Of a stretch of 64,000 nucleotides of DNA, positions 27,306 through 35,608 are shown in pieces. The number at the start of each line of letters is the position of its first letter. The first letter of the stretch is position 1. This stretch comes from Flavisphingopyxis soli (GTDB taxonomy: Bacteria; Pseudomonadota; Alphaproteobacteria; Sphingomonadales; Sphingomonadaceae), in the NCBI RefSeq assembly GCF_007995095.1, contig NZ_VOPY01000001.1, positions 707,001-771,000 on the forward strand, read 5' to 3'. Below the pieces are notes generated by a model, which saw only the letters and a list, made by a program, of their open reading frames with translations, searched no databases and had not been told where the DNA came from. The position numbers and the translations under genes were made by a program.

Positions 27306-27950
27306 ATGACCTATCCGGCGACGCGATATTGCTGCGGGCAATTGTGGGCCTATCCGGTCGAGCTCGCCTGTCTCGACGAGACCGCTACGCACGGGCCGGT
27401 GGCGCTGGTGCGCGGGTTCGACGGGAGCGGCGAGCGCTGTGCGGCGCTGGCAGGTTTGCGTGCGGCGCATCCGGCGGTGGCGCTGATCGTGCTGCTGCGC
27501 GACTATGAGTTGGCGCTGTGCATCAGCGCGTTCGAAAGCGGCGCCGATGATGTTTTCGACGAGGCGGGCGATCCGCGCGAACTTTCAGTCCGAATCGCGG
27601 CGCTCGGGCGGCTCGTCGCGCTGTCGGCCTTGCCGATCGTGCGCGGACCGCTGGTGATCAATCCGATCGACCGACAGGTGACGCGCGCCGGACGGCCGAT
27701 CGCGATGACCGCGCGCGAATACCAGCTGCTGATCTATCTCGCCCGGCGCGCCAATCGGTATATCGCCACCGAGACGCTCCGGGCGCGGGTCTGGGGCCAG
27801 GCATTCGATCCGGGGACCAACAGCGTCGCGGTCCATGTCTCGCGCCTGCGCCAACGGATCGACCATGGCTTCGACTGGGCGATGCTGCGCTCGGCCAAGG
27901 CGCGTGGCTATGCGCTGGCGAGCACGCCCGATGGGTTGCCGATCGGCTGA
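27306..27950 (+). CDS. OmpR-type winged-helix regulator with degenerate receiver (cassette gene 4)
   Basis: A 214-residue protein. The first 105 residues look like a receiver domain (ALIVLLRDYELALCISAFESGADDVFDEAGDPRELSVRIAAL resembles the second half of one) but the phospho-acceptor Asp and the signature Lys are absent, so it is probably phosphorylation-independent. Residues about 110-205 are a normal transcriptional-regulator winged helix (PIAMTAREYQLLIYLARR, NSVAVHVSRLRQRID, AKARGYAL). No histidine kinase is nearby. It lies three bases after cassette gene 3, so it probably controls this operon, perhaps through the inverted repeat at 25253-25268, or senses the product directly. Confidence 0.75.
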   Translation: MTYPATRYCCGQLWAYPVELACLDETATHGPVALVRGFDGSGERCAALAGLRAAHPAVALIVLLRDYELALCISAFESGADDVFDEAGDPRELSVRIAALGRLVALSALPIVRGPLVINPIDRQVTRAGRPIAMTAREYQLLIYLARRANRYIATETLRARVWGQAFDPGTNSVAVHVSRLRQRIDHGFDWAMLRSAKARGYALASTPDGLPIG

Positions 27951-27999
27951 TCGACGGGCGCGCGCTTGACCGCCGCGCGCGCGCACAGCAGGATGCGGC

Positions 28000-29523
28000 A
28001 TGCATCCAAGCCAGCACGCCGCCACCCATCCCGACCGCCCGGCGGTGATATTTGCCCCCAGCGGCGAGACGATGAGCTATGCCGCGCTCGAGGCGCAGTC
28101 GAACCAGGTGGCGCAGTTGCTGCGCGCGCGCGGGCTGCAGCGCGGCGATGTCGTCGCCATCGCACTCGAAAACCTGCCGATCTATTATCCGCTGGTCTGG
28201 GGCGCACAGCGCGCCGGGCTCTATTTCGTCTGCATCCCGACGCGGCTGACCAGTGCCGAGATGCGCTACATGATCGAGGACAGCGCGGCCAAGCTGTTGC
28301 TGACGGGCGCATCGCTCGCCGAAACCGTCGCGCCGCTCGCCGCGATTTGCCCGCTGTTGATGTTGGACGGTGCGGCGGCGGGCTATGACGATCTCGGCGC
28401 GGCGCTTGACGCGATGCCGAGCGCGCCGATCGCCGACGAGAGCGCGGGCACCGACATGCTCTATTCGTCGGGGACGACGGGGCGGCCCAAGGGCATTCGC
28501 GTCGCCTTGCCCGACGATCCCGACATTAGCGCGACGCCGGTGCTCGAGATGCTCGCGCGCGGCCTCTACGGCTTTGTCGAGGAGATGGTCTATCTGTCGC
28601 CGTCGCCGCTCTATCACGCCGCGCCGCTGCGCTGGTCGATGACGGTCCACCGCGTCGGCGGGACGGTCGTCCTGATGGACAAGTTCGATGCCGGCCAGGC
28701 GCTGGCGGCGATCGATCGCTATCGCGTGACGCATGCGCAGTTCGTCCCGACGCATTTCGTCCGCATCCTCAAGCTGTCCGAGGCGGAGCGCGCCGCGCAC
28801 GACGCATCGAGCCTGCGCTGTGCGATCCATGCTGCCGCGCCGTGCCCGGTCCCGGTCAAGCACGCGATGATCGATTACTGGGGGCCGGTGGTGTTCGAAT
28901 ATTATGCCGGCTCCGAAGGCAACGGCATGACCGCGATCAATTCGACCGAATGGCTCGACCGGCCCGGGTCGGTCGGGCGCGCGATGCACGGCATCGTCCA
29001 TATCTGCGACGAGGATGGCAACGAGCTGCCGGTCGGCGAAACGGGGCTGGTGTATTTCGAGAGCCCGACGCCGTTCGCCTATCACAACGATCCCGAAAAG
29101 ACGCGCGCCAGCCAGAACGCCAAGGGCTGGTCGACATTGGGCGATGTCGGACGGCTCGACGAGGCGGGCTATCTCTACCTCACCGATCGCAAGAGCTACA
29201 TGATCATCTCGGGCGGGGTGAACATCTATCCGCGCGAGATCGAGGACCGCATCATCGTCCACCCCGCGGTCGACGATGTCGCGGTGATCGGGGTGGCCGA
29301 CGACGACATGGGCGAGCGCGTCGTCGCAGTCGTCCAGCCGGCGCCCGGGGTTGCGGGCGACGATGCGCTGGCCGAAGAACTCGAAGCCTGGTGCCGCGCC
29401 GAGCTGGCCGGGTACAAGGTGCCGCGCCGGTTCGATTTCCGCGACAGCCTGCCGCGCCATGCGACGGGCAAACTGTACAAACGCCTGCTCGTCGACGAAT
29501 ATCGCGCCAGGGAGGCCCCATGA
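28000..29523 (+). CDS. AMP-forming acyl-CoA synthetase
   Basis: A 507-residue ANL-superfamily enzyme: AMP-binding motif YSSGTTGRPKG (about 152-162), FEYYAGSEGNG (A4), GDVGRLDEAGYLYLTDRKSYMIISGGVNIYP (A7-A8) and the A10 lysine in PRHATGKLYK. It activates a carboxylic acid as acyl-AMP and transfers it to CoA. Substrate unknown; its closeness to a crotonase gene (ATGA overlap) suggests a fatty or aromatic acyl-CoA degradation step. It follows the peptide cassette by 49 bases on the same strand without a clear terminator, so some read-through is possible. Confidence 0.88.
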   Translation: MHPSQHAATHPDRPAVIFAPSGETMSYAALEAQSNQVAQLLRARGLQRGDVVAIALENLPIYYPLVWGAQRAGLYFVCIPTRLTSAEMRYMIEDSAAKLLLTGASLAETVAPLAAICPLLMLDGAAAGYDDLGAALDAMPSAPIADESAGTDMLYSSGTTGRPKGIRVALPDDPDISATPVLEMLARGLYGFVEEMVYLSPSPLYHAAPLRWSMTVHRVGGTVVLMDKFDAGQALAAIDRYRVTHAQFVPTHFVRILKLSEAERAAHDASSLRCAIHAAAPCPVPVKHAMIDYWGPVVFEYYAGSEGNGMTAINSTEWLDRPGSVGRAMHGIVHICDEDGNELPVGETGLVYFESPTPFAYHNDPEKTRASQNAKGWSTLGDVGRLDEAGYLYLTDRKSYMIISGGVNIYPREIEDRIIVHPAVDDVAVIGVADDDMGERVVAVVQPAPGVAGDDALAEELEAWCRAELAGYKVPRRFDFRDSLPRHATGKLYKRLLVDEYRAREAP

Positions 29524-30314
29524 CCGAAACGTTTCACGATCGCGTAACGATGACATTGAGCGGCGGTGTCGCCGATGTGCGGCTGACGCGCGCCGACAAG
29601 CTCAACGCGCTCGACCCCGCGATGTTCGACGGCATCGAGGCGGTGCTCGCACGCCTCTCCGCCGCGGCGGATGTTCGCTGCGTCGTCCTGTCGGGCGAGG
29701 GACGCGCGTTCTGCGCCGGGCTCGACCTCGCCAGCATGGGCAGCATGGACGCGCCTGCCGACATCATGGAGCGCAGCCACGGCGCCGCCAACATCTTCCA
29801 GCACGTCGCCTGGGGCTGGCGGACGCTGCCGATGCCGGTGATCGCGGCGGTGCGGGGAATCGCCTTTGGCGGCGGGTTGCAGATCATGAGCGGCGCCGAC
29901 AGCGTGATTGCCGCGCCGGGTACGCGGCTGGGCGTGATGGAGATCAAATGGGGCATCGTTCCCGACATGGCGGGCTTTGCTTTGTGGAAGGGCCGCGTGC
30001 GCGACGACCATCTGCGCGAGCTGGCCTATACGGGCCGCGAATTCACCGCCGAGGACGGCCTTGCCATGGGCTTCGTCAGCCGGATCGACGACGATCCGCA
30101 TGGAGCGGCGATGGCGCTGGCGACGCAGATCGCGGGGCGCAATCCGCAGGCGGTGCGGGCGATCAAGCGGCTCGCCAACGCGGCGCCCGACAAGGACGCC
30201 GACAAGATCCTGCTCAACGAAAGCCATGAGCAGCAACAACTGCTCGGATCGAAGAACCAGATGGAAGCGATCGCGGCTAACATGCAGAAGCGCGCGCCCG
30301 ACTTCGACGATTGA
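29520..30314 (+). CDS. Enoyl-CoA hydratase/isomerase (crotonase) family protein
   Basis: A 264-residue crotonase-fold protein with the oxyanion-hole pairs GEGRAFCAGLDL and RGIAFGGGLQIMSGAD and the helix MEIKWGIVPDMAG. The usual hydratase Glu pair is not clear: the second position reads EIKWGIVPD, as in isomerase- or dehalogenase-like members, so the exact reaction cannot be fixed. Paired with the acyl-CoA synthetase by a four-base overlap. Length is standard. Confidence 0.87.
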   Translation: MTETFHDRVTMTLSGGVADVRLTRADKLNALDPAMFDGIEAVLARLSAAADVRCVVLSGEGRAFCAGLDLASMGSMDAPADIMERSHGAANIFQHVAWGWRTLPMPVIAAVRGIAFGGGLQIMSGADSVIAAPGTRLGVMEIKWGIVPDMAGFALWKGRVRDDHLRELAYTGREFTAEDGLAMGFVSRIDDDPHGAAMALATQIAGRNPQAVRAIKRLANAAPDKDADKILLNESHEQQQLLGSKNQMEAIAANMQKRAPDFDD

Positions 30315-30321
30315 GGCGGTT

Positions 30322-31017
30322 TTAGTCGAGCAGCGCGAGAAAACGGAGCGCGCTGTCCCATTCGGCGCGCTTGAGCGCCAGCGCCGCGCTGGCCTCGTCG
30401 TCGCTGCCCCAGTGGCGTTCCTGCCAGGCCTCGTCGATCGTCACCGCCGTCCAGCCGCTATCACCGTCGATCGCGCCCGCGGCGAGCGCGAGTGCGGTGA
30501 CGAGCGAGCCGCCGATCGTGACGAGCGGGTGGAGCGCGGCGAGGCGGTAATCGTCAAGCGACGCGAGCACATTGCGCAGCCCGGCGAGCGTCTCGGTCGG
30601 CTGGGCAACATGACGGATGCCACGGGTGATTTCGAATCGGTGACCGTGGCTGCGTTCGGACCAGTCGAGAATCGGGTTCCACAGCGCCGCCTGCTCCGCC
30701 GCCAGCGCGTCGGGCGTCTCGGCACGGTAGCATAACAGGTCGCTTTCGCCGAACAGCGCAAGCCCGTCGATGAAGCGATCCCGTTCGGGTGCGACGCGGT
30801 CGATCGCGGCGTTGGCTAGGCCGGTCAGCGGCATCGAACGCGGGTCGATGTCGTCGCCCTGGTCGTTCCATTCCTGCGCTGCCGCGAGCGCGAGCGCGCG
30901 TGTCGGCAGGTTGAGAGGCGTGCGACCCGGCGTAACCAAAGGCTTGCCGTCGAGGTGGATCGCAAAGCCGCCGGCTTCGGCGGGCGCGATCGTTGCCGCG
31001 CGATAGAAACGCTTCAT
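30322..31017 (-). CDS. ATP12-family F1-ATPase assembly chaperone
   Basis: A 231-residue protein starting MKRFYRAATIAPAEAGGFAIHLDGKPLVTPGRTPLNLPT, the hallmark opening of the mitochondrial/alphaproteobacterial ATP12 family, followed by LCYRAETPDALAAEQAALWNPILDW. In mitochondria Atp12 binds the alpha subunit before F1 assembly; the bacterial role is assumed similar. Its start overlaps the small membrane protein's stop by four bases (ATGA), so the two are coupled. Its end is 7 bases from the convergent crotonase stop. Confidence 0.9.
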   Translation of the reverse strand: MKRFYRAATIAPAEAGGFAIHLDGKPLVTPGRTPLNLPTRALALAAAQEWNDQGDDIDPRSMPLTGLANAAIDRVAPERDRFIDGLALFGESDLLCYRAETPDALAAEQAALWNPILDWSERSHGHRFEITRGIRHVAQPTETLAGLRNVLASLDDYRLAALHPLVTIGGSLVTALALAAGAIDGDSGWTAVTIDEAWQERHWGSDDEASAALALKRAEWDSALRFLALLD

Positions 31018-31247
31018 GACCGGTCGGAGCTTTTCCAGCGCCGCGCGAGGAGTGGGGGGAAGATCAGCACCATCAGGATTCCGATGATGACGATGCCGCC
31101 GCCGAGCAGGCGGTCGGCCGAACGTCCGACCAGCGAGAGTTTCTCACCGAGCAGGAGCAGTCCGACGATCGCGACCGCAACGCCCGAAAAGCGCAACAGG
31201 CCGAGCGTGGCGAAGCGTTGTTTGGCGAGGCTGTCGTCGTCGGTCAT
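31014..31247 (-). CDS. Small two-segment membrane protein
   Basis: A 77-residue protein with two hydrophobic stretches (LLRFSGVAVAIVGLLLLGEKLSLV and LLGGGIVIIGILMVLIFPPLLARRW) and a basic end. It lies between a pseudouridine synthase and ATP12, overlapping ATP12 by four bases. Function unknown; similar small proteins precede ATP12 in sphingomonads. The frame runs further upstream but the ATG at 31247 gives a normal membrane-protein start. Confidence 0.75.
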   Translation of the reverse strand: MTDDDSLAKQRFATLGLLRFSGVAVAIVGLLLLGEKLSLVGRSADRLLGGGIVIIGILMVLIFPPLLARRWKSSDRS

Positions 31248-31257
31248 GGCGCTCTCG

Positions 31258-32424
31258 TCAGGGTTTGCGGCCGCCGGGCGCGGCGGGCTTGCGGCGGGGG
31301 GGCTTGGTCGCGTCGGGGCGTTCATTGCGCGAGCGCCTCTCTCCGCGCTTGGCCTTGCGGACCTGCTTGGCGTGCGCCTTGGCGAAGGTCTTTTTCTCGG
31401 CGCGCGTTTCCTGCGGCGGTGCGTCGTCGAACGGAATGTCGCCGACCTGGCGGTCGAAGCCGAGCGCGTCGAGCGTCGCGGCGAAATGCGTCGGCGGTTC
31501 GACCGTCACGTCGATCTTCTCGCGGTCGGGGCCGTCGATCCGGAGGCGGCGCGCGTGGAGGTGGAGCTTGCGGCTGATGCTGCCCGTCAGGAACGAATCG
31601 CGGCCGCCATATTTGCCGTCGCCGACGATCGGGTGGCCGATCGCCGCCATGTGGACGCGCAGCTGGTGTGTGCGGCCGGTAAACGGCTGCAGTTCGACCC
31701 ACGAGGCGCGTTTGCCGGCGCGGTCGATGACGCGATAGCGCGTCTTGGCCGCGGCGCCGTTTTCTTCATCGACGTGCATTTTCTCGCCGCCCGATCCGGG
31801 CTGTTTCGACAGCGGCAGGTCGATCACGCCGTCGGGCACCGCGGGCAGGCCCATGACGATTGCCCAATACACCTTGCGCGCGCTGCGCGAGGCGAAGTTC
31901 TTCGAATAGACTGCAGCGGCACGGGGGCTGCGCGCGACGAGCAGCGCGCCCGAGGTATCCTTGTCGAGCCGGTGGACGAGGCGCGGGCGATGCTCGCTCT
32001 CGAACGACAGCGCGTCGAGCAACTGGTCGACATGCTCGTTGGTGCCGGTGCCGCCCTGGGTGGCAAGGCCGGGGGGCTTGTCGAGGACGAGCGCGTGCCT
32101 GGTGCGGTGGACGACGAGGCTGTGCGCGAATTCTTCCTGGTCAGCCGACAGCGGTTCGCGGACGCGCGCGGGGCGGGTCGAAGCGGCGGGCGCTTCGGCC
32201 GGCGGCACGCGGATCTGCTGGCCCGCGGCAATCCGCGTCGCCGGGGTTGCGCGCGCGCCGTCGAGGCGCAGTTGGCCGGTTCGTGCCCAGCGCGAGACGA
32301 CGTTGAACGACGTGTCGGGCAGATGCCGCTTGAACCAGCGATCGAGGCGAATCCCATCGTCGTCGGGAGCGATCGTGAACTGGCGAACGTCGTCACTGAA
32401 CGCAGGGGTCTTGGGGTCGGCCAT
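31258..32424 (-). CDS. RluC/RluD-type 23S rRNA pseudouridine synthase
   Basis: A 388-residue protein with an N-terminal S4 RNA-binding domain (RLDRWFKRHLPDTSFNVVSRWARTGQLRLDG, about 26-60) and the RluA-family catalytic motif RLVHRLDKDTSGALLVA, whose catalytic Asp is in HRLD (about residue 150), plus GRTHQLRVHMA. This S4 arrangement fits RluC/RluD, which modify 23S rRNA. The last 75 residues are lysine/arginine/proline-rich. It overlaps the crcB stop by one base (TGATG). This is the second pseudouridine synthase in the window, from a different subgroup than the one at 699-1376. Confidence 0.9.
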   Translation of the reverse strand: MADPKTPAFSDDVRQFTIAPDDDGIRLDRWFKRHLPDTSFNVVSRWARTGQLRLDGARATPATRIAAGQQIRVPPAEAPAASTRPARVREPLSADQEEFAHSLVVHRTRHALVLDKPPGLATQGGTGTNEHVDQLLDALSFESEHRPRLVHRLDKDTSGALLVARSPRAAAVYSKNFASRSARKVYWAIVMGLPAVPDGVIDLPLSKQPGSGGEKMHVDEENGAAAKTRYRVIDRAGKRASWVELQPFTGRTHQLRVHMAAIGHPIVGDGKYGGRDSFLTGSISRKLHLHARRLRIDGPDREKIDVTVEPPTHFAATLDALGFDRQVGDIPFDDAPPQETRAEKKTFAKAHAKQVRKAKRGERRSRNERPDATKPPRRKPAAPGGRKP

Positions 32425-32816
32425 CAGGCGATGCCTCTCATGAGTGCGAGGCCGAGGAACAGAGCGGCAATGCTGGCGACGACCGAGCCAATCGCATAGC
32501 CCGAGGCGAGCAGCAGCTGGCCGCGCTCGATCATCAGCGCGGCCTCTAGGCTGAACGCCGAAAAGGTGGTGAAGCCGCCGAGCAGGCCGACGCCGAGGAG
32601 AAGGCGCAGATCGTTGGCCTGGCTGGGCACGCCGGTTTCACCGAAGCGGGTGAGCGCGCCGACGAGCAGGCCCATGGCGAGGCCGCCGAGGATGTTGACC
32701 GCGAATGTCCCCCACGGCAGCGCGGGTCCGAGCGCGCCAAGCGCGAGCTTGCCGACGAGGTGGCGCAGGCCGGCACCGAGGCCGCCGCCGAGCATGACAA
32801 GGATCAGGGGTTTCAT
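32424..32816 (-). CDS. crcB: Fluoride channel CrcB (Fluc)
   Basis: A 130-residue protein with four hydrophobic segments and the family signature GTFAVNILGGLAMGLLVG followed by GLLGGFTTFSAFSLEA, whose TTFS segment carries the fluoride-contacting phenylalanine and polar track. It is a dual-topology dimer that lets fluoride escape. No fluoride riboswitch is recognisable upstream. It is the first gene of a unit with the pseudouridine synthase and ATP12. Start at 32816 gives the standard MKPLILVMLGGGLGAGLRHLVG. Confidence 0.95.
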   Translation of the reverse strand: MKPLILVMLGGGLGAGLRHLVGKLALGALGPALPWGTFAVNILGGLAMGLLVGALTRFGETGVPSQANDLRLLLGVGLLGGFTTFSAFSLEAALMIERGQLLLASGYAIGSVVASIAALFLGLALMRGIA

Positions 32817-32906
32817 GATTCCGCGCTGGTAGCGACAAATCGCCGTTGTGGGAATGGCGCGTCGCAATCTCGTCGGTCAATGCGGGTCTGGCGATCGGCG
32901 CTGAAG

Positions 32907-32965
32907 CGGGCAATCTCAGGCCGGGCAATCTCAGGCCGGGCAATCTCAGGCCGGGCAATCTCAGG
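32907..32965. repeat. 15-base tandem repeat, about 3.9 copies
   Basis: The unit CGGGCAATCTCAGGC occurs at 32907, 32922, 32937 and 32952, the last copy ending CAGGA. It spans the stop codon of the first PilZ gene, which lies in the fourth unit. Because the unit is 15 bases, each copy re-creates TGA in the gene's own frame. Confidence 0.95.
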
Positions 32966-33323
32966 AAGGCCGTTGGCCGATCCGCATCATGACCGATTCG
33001 AGCACCGCGGGGTAAAGCGCGCGGTCGAACTCGCAGCCGCAATCGTTGCCCGTCACCCAGCGCACCGTCGCGGCGAGCGATTCGAGGCCGGGAAGCGAAA
33101 TCCAGATCCGCTGACCGATGGCGGGCTGGACATAGCTGGTAAAGCGGCAGCCGGTCGCCGAAACGTCGCGCAACGACACCATGGATCCCTTGCGGCCGGG
33201 CTGGCGGAACGAAATCGACGCAGAAACCAGCCGCCGGGTGTCGTCGCGCTGTTCGCGGCCGGGGCGAGCGGCCGCGGCGGCGGCGGACAGGTAATCGCTG
33301 TTCGGATTGGGGAAGCTGGACAT
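32961..33323 (-). CDS. PilZ domain protein
   Basis: A 120-residue single-domain PilZ protein. RDDTRRLVSASISFRQPG corresponds to the RxxxR c-di-GMP motif in drifted form, and LRDVSATGCRFTSY is the D/NxSxxG motif. c-di-GMP binding is therefore likely but weaker than in canonical proteins. It ends inside a 15-base tandem repeat. A second PilZ gene lies 37 bases upstream; the two are probably duplicates. Confidence 0.8.
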   Translation of the reverse strand: MSSFPNPNSDYLSAAAAAARPGREQRDDTRRLVSASISFRQPGRKGSMVSLRDVSATGCRFTSYVQPAIGQRIWISLPGLESLAATVRWVTGNDCGCEFDRALYPAVLESVMMRIGQRPS

Positions 33324-33360
33324 GGCGCCCTACTGCGATAAACCTCTTAAAAAGGGGTGT

Positions 33361-33711
33361 TTAACGTGGATCAGCATGGCTTGTGCCACCCGCGGTGCTG
33401 GCCAGTTGGGCGAGGATGGCGTCAGGCAGTGGCTCGTCGAACTGGCAGCCCATCGACCCGCGTCCCGACCAGCGGACCTGCGCCTCGCGGGTTTCGAGCC
33501 CGGCCAGCGTCAGCCAGACGCGCTGGCCCGAACGGATGCGAAGGCTGGTTTCGACCTTGCAGCCCTTGGCCGAGAGATCGATCAGATAGACCTCGGTTCG
33601 AAAGCTGCCATATTCGCGGCATTTCGCTTCCATCGTGACGGGCAGGCGCGTTTCATCGCGTTGGTCGCCATCGGCGGCGGGCGGGTCGTTGTTTGCTTGG
33701 TCGGCTGTCAT
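33361..33711 (-). CDS. PilZ domain protein
   Basis: A 116-residue PilZ protein: QRDETRLPVTMEAKCRE contains the arginine cluster, and VYLIDLSAKGCKVETS the DxSxxG motif, so c-di-GMP binding is plausible. It shares fold and length with the downstream PilZ gene. A near-consensus CtrA box lies 45 bases upstream at 33756-33771, suggesting cell-cycle control. Neighbouring GGDEF/EAL and HD-GYP genes in this window would set the c-di-GMP level. Confidence 0.83.
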   Translation of the reverse strand: MTADQANNDPPAADGDQRDETRLPVTMEAKCREYGSFRTEVYLIDLSAKGCKVETSLRIRSGQRVWLTLAGLETREAQVRWSGRGSMGCQFDEPLPDAILAQLASTAGGTSHADPR

Positions 33712-33755
33712 CGCGTTTCTCCAGCGGCACCGGCCATCAACCCTAGCGACAAATG

Positions 33756-33771
33756 GTTAAGCAACGGTTGA
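33756..33771 (-). promoter_or_regulatory. Candidate CtrA box upstream of the second PilZ gene
   Basis: On the reverse strand the sequence reads TCAA-N7-TTAAC, one mismatch from TTAA-N7-TTAAC, and extends to TTAACCAT. It is 45 bases upstream of the PilZ start at 33711. Motif-only evidence. Confidence 0.4.
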
Positions 33772-33801
33772 GCACTAGAAGCGAGGAAGCCCGCGTCGCG
33801 A

Positions 33802-35097
33802 TTAGCGATCGAGCGCGGCAAGCATCGCGGCGATGTCGGTGAACTTCTCACGCGGGGCGCCGGCTCGCGCGTTGGCGATTTCGGCGGCCTCGATCCGCTG
33901 CCAGTCGCGGAAGGTGACGATGTTGGCGTTGCGCGCGGCGAGCAGCCGGTCGAGCGCCTCGCGCCCCGGATGCGGCGGCACCGCGGGTTCGCTCGCGATC
34001 TGTTCGGCGACGTCGTAGCCGTCGGGGCGGTTGGTGCCGATCGTTCCGGTCGGGCCGCGCCGCGCCCAGCCGACGCAATAGAGGTGCGGCAGGATGCGCC
34101 CCTCGTCGTTGGCGAAACGGCCGCGGCCATGTTCATAGGGCACGCCTTCGATCGGCGGCGTCTGATAGCCGATGCAGGTCACGACGAGGCTGGCGTCGAT
34201 CGTGTAGGTCTCGCCGGTGCCGACCGAACGCAGCGCGTCGTCGAGCCGGGTGCGTTCGATCACGACGCGTTCGGCGCGGCCGTCGCCCTCGATCGCGATC
34301 GGCATCGCGAAAAAGTCGAAATCGATCGTCTTGGGCTTGGCAACGGGATCGGCGGCGAAATTGCGCAGGTGGGTCACCGACTTGCGCATGCCCGGTTCGA
34401 GCAGCGCATCGTCGCCCTCGGGCGGGAAGTCGGTCGGGTCGACGCGCGGCGCGGCATTGGCGAGGTGGCCGAGCTCGCCGAGCTCCTTGGGCGTCATCGC
34501 GATCTGGTGCGGGCCGCGCCGGCCGAGGATGCTGATATGGCGGATATTGCTATCCTGAAGCGCGGTAAGCGCGTGGCCGACGATGTCCGACCCGCCGAAT
34601 TCGGCGCCGGTCTTGGCGAGGATCCGCGCGACGTCGAGCGCGACATTGCCGTTGCCGATGATCGCCGCCGACGCACCCGACAGCGGCGGATCGAGATCGG
34701 CGAAGTCGGGATGGCCGTTATACCAGCCGACAAAGGCGGCGCTGCCGATCACGCCGGGCAGGTCGGCGCCGGGGATCGTCAGCGCGCGATCATTGGGCGC
34801 GCCGGTGGCAAGGACGACGGTGTCGTAAAGGTCGAGCAATTCGGCGATCGAGATGTCCGGGCCAACGTTGACATTACCGACGAAGCGGACGCTGTCGCTC
34901 AGCGCGACGCCTTCATAGCGGCGCGAGACCGCCTTGATCGACTGGTGATCGGGCGCGACGCCGAAGCGGATCAGGCCATAGGGGACGGGCAGCCGGTCGA
35001 TGATGTCGACGCGGACATCGTCGCCGAGCTTTTTTTGCAAGGCTTCGGCGGTGTAATAACCCGCCGGTCCCGAACCGACGATGGCGACATGGCGCAT
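33802..35097 (-). CDS. Ferredoxin/adrenodoxin-type NADP+ reductase (FprA-like)
   Basis: A 431-residue flavoprotein: FAD Rossmann motif VAIVGSGPAGYYTAEAL at the N-terminus, VPYGLIRFGVAPDH (adrenodoxin-reductase signature), and the NADP-binding GNGNVALDVARIL near residue 155; CVGWARRGPTGTIGTNRPDGYDVA closes the FAD site. It transfers electrons between NADPH and ferredoxin, often to P450s or Fe-S assembly. I chose ATG 35097: GGGAGGG lies six bases before it, while the ATG at 35103 abuts it. Confidence 0.92.
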   Translation of the reverse strand: MRHVAIVGSGPAGYYTAEALQKKLGDDVRVDIIDRLPVPYGLIRFGVAPDHQSIKAVSRRYEGVALSDSVRFVGNVNVGPDISIAELLDLYDTVVLATGAPNDRALTIPGADLPGVIGSAAFVGWYNGHPDFADLDPPLSGASAAIIGNGNVALDVARILAKTGAEFGGSDIVGHALTALQDSNIRHISILGRRGPHQIAMTPKELGELGHLANAAPRVDPTDFPPEGDDALLEPGMRKSVTHLRNFAADPVAKPKTIDFDFFAMPIAIEGDGRAERVVIERTRLDDALRSVGTGETYTIDASLVVTCIGYQTPPIEGVPYEHGRGRFANDEGRILPHLYCVGWARRGPTGTIGTNRPDGYDVAEQIASEPAVPPHPGREALDRLLAARNANIVTFRDWQRIEAAEIANARAGAPREKFTDIAAMLAALDR

Positions 35098-35302
35098 GGG
35101 CATCCCTCCCCAGTGGCGCACGCTCGCACTCAAGACGGCGCGATGCCGTGCGTCGCGGGTGATGCTAGCGGGCTTTGGCGGCGGCGCAAGGCTTCACGCG
35201 GAACACGGGCAGTTTGCCGCGCTGCGGCTTGACTTCGCGCTCGTGCGCTTCTAATCGGCCAGCCCGCAGGACAGGGGCGAAAACGCCCCCGCGCCAGCAC
35301 GA

Positions 35303-35376
35303 TGCCCCGTCGTCTAATGGTAAGACTACGGACTCTGACTCCGTCTATTGAGGTTCGAATCCTCACGGGGCATCCA
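35303..35376 (+). tRNA. tRNA-Gln (anticodon CTG)
   Basis: The acceptor stem TGCCCCG pairs with CGGGGCA, the D-arm begins TCGTCTAATGG, the anticodon stem ACGGA/TCCGT encloses CTCTGAC with anticodon CTG, and the T-arm contains GGTTCGAATCC. CCA is encoded at 35374-35376. It decodes CAG. Confidence 0.95.
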
Positions 35377-35608
35377 GCATTTCCCTACCCCGACAAACTG
35401 GAATTTTCAGCGCGCTGGTCAGCGCGTCTCGTGGGATAATCGCTTCGCGCGATGTCTTGCCGATTGCCGGCCGGTTCATTCCCGGGCCGGCGGGTCGGGG
35501 GCAAATTGTGTCACCAGGCCACGCAAATGATAGGGACGGGTTTGGTGTCAAATCGCTCTGGCCAGTCCATATTGGAGATAACGTGCGACTCGTGATATCG
35601 GTTTTCGA

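Noticed and set aside
25331-27950. Lasso peptide cluster
   Set aside because: No B (leader peptidase) or C (asparagine-synthetase-like) gene, and the peptide tail lacks an acidic residue at ring position 7-9 after a glycine.
32817-32906. Fluoride riboswitch upstream of crcB
   Set aside because: The conserved fluoride riboswitch core is not visible on the reverse strand.
32907-32965. Tandem repeat as a CRISPR array
   Set aside because: Units are only 15 bases and directly adjacent without spacers.
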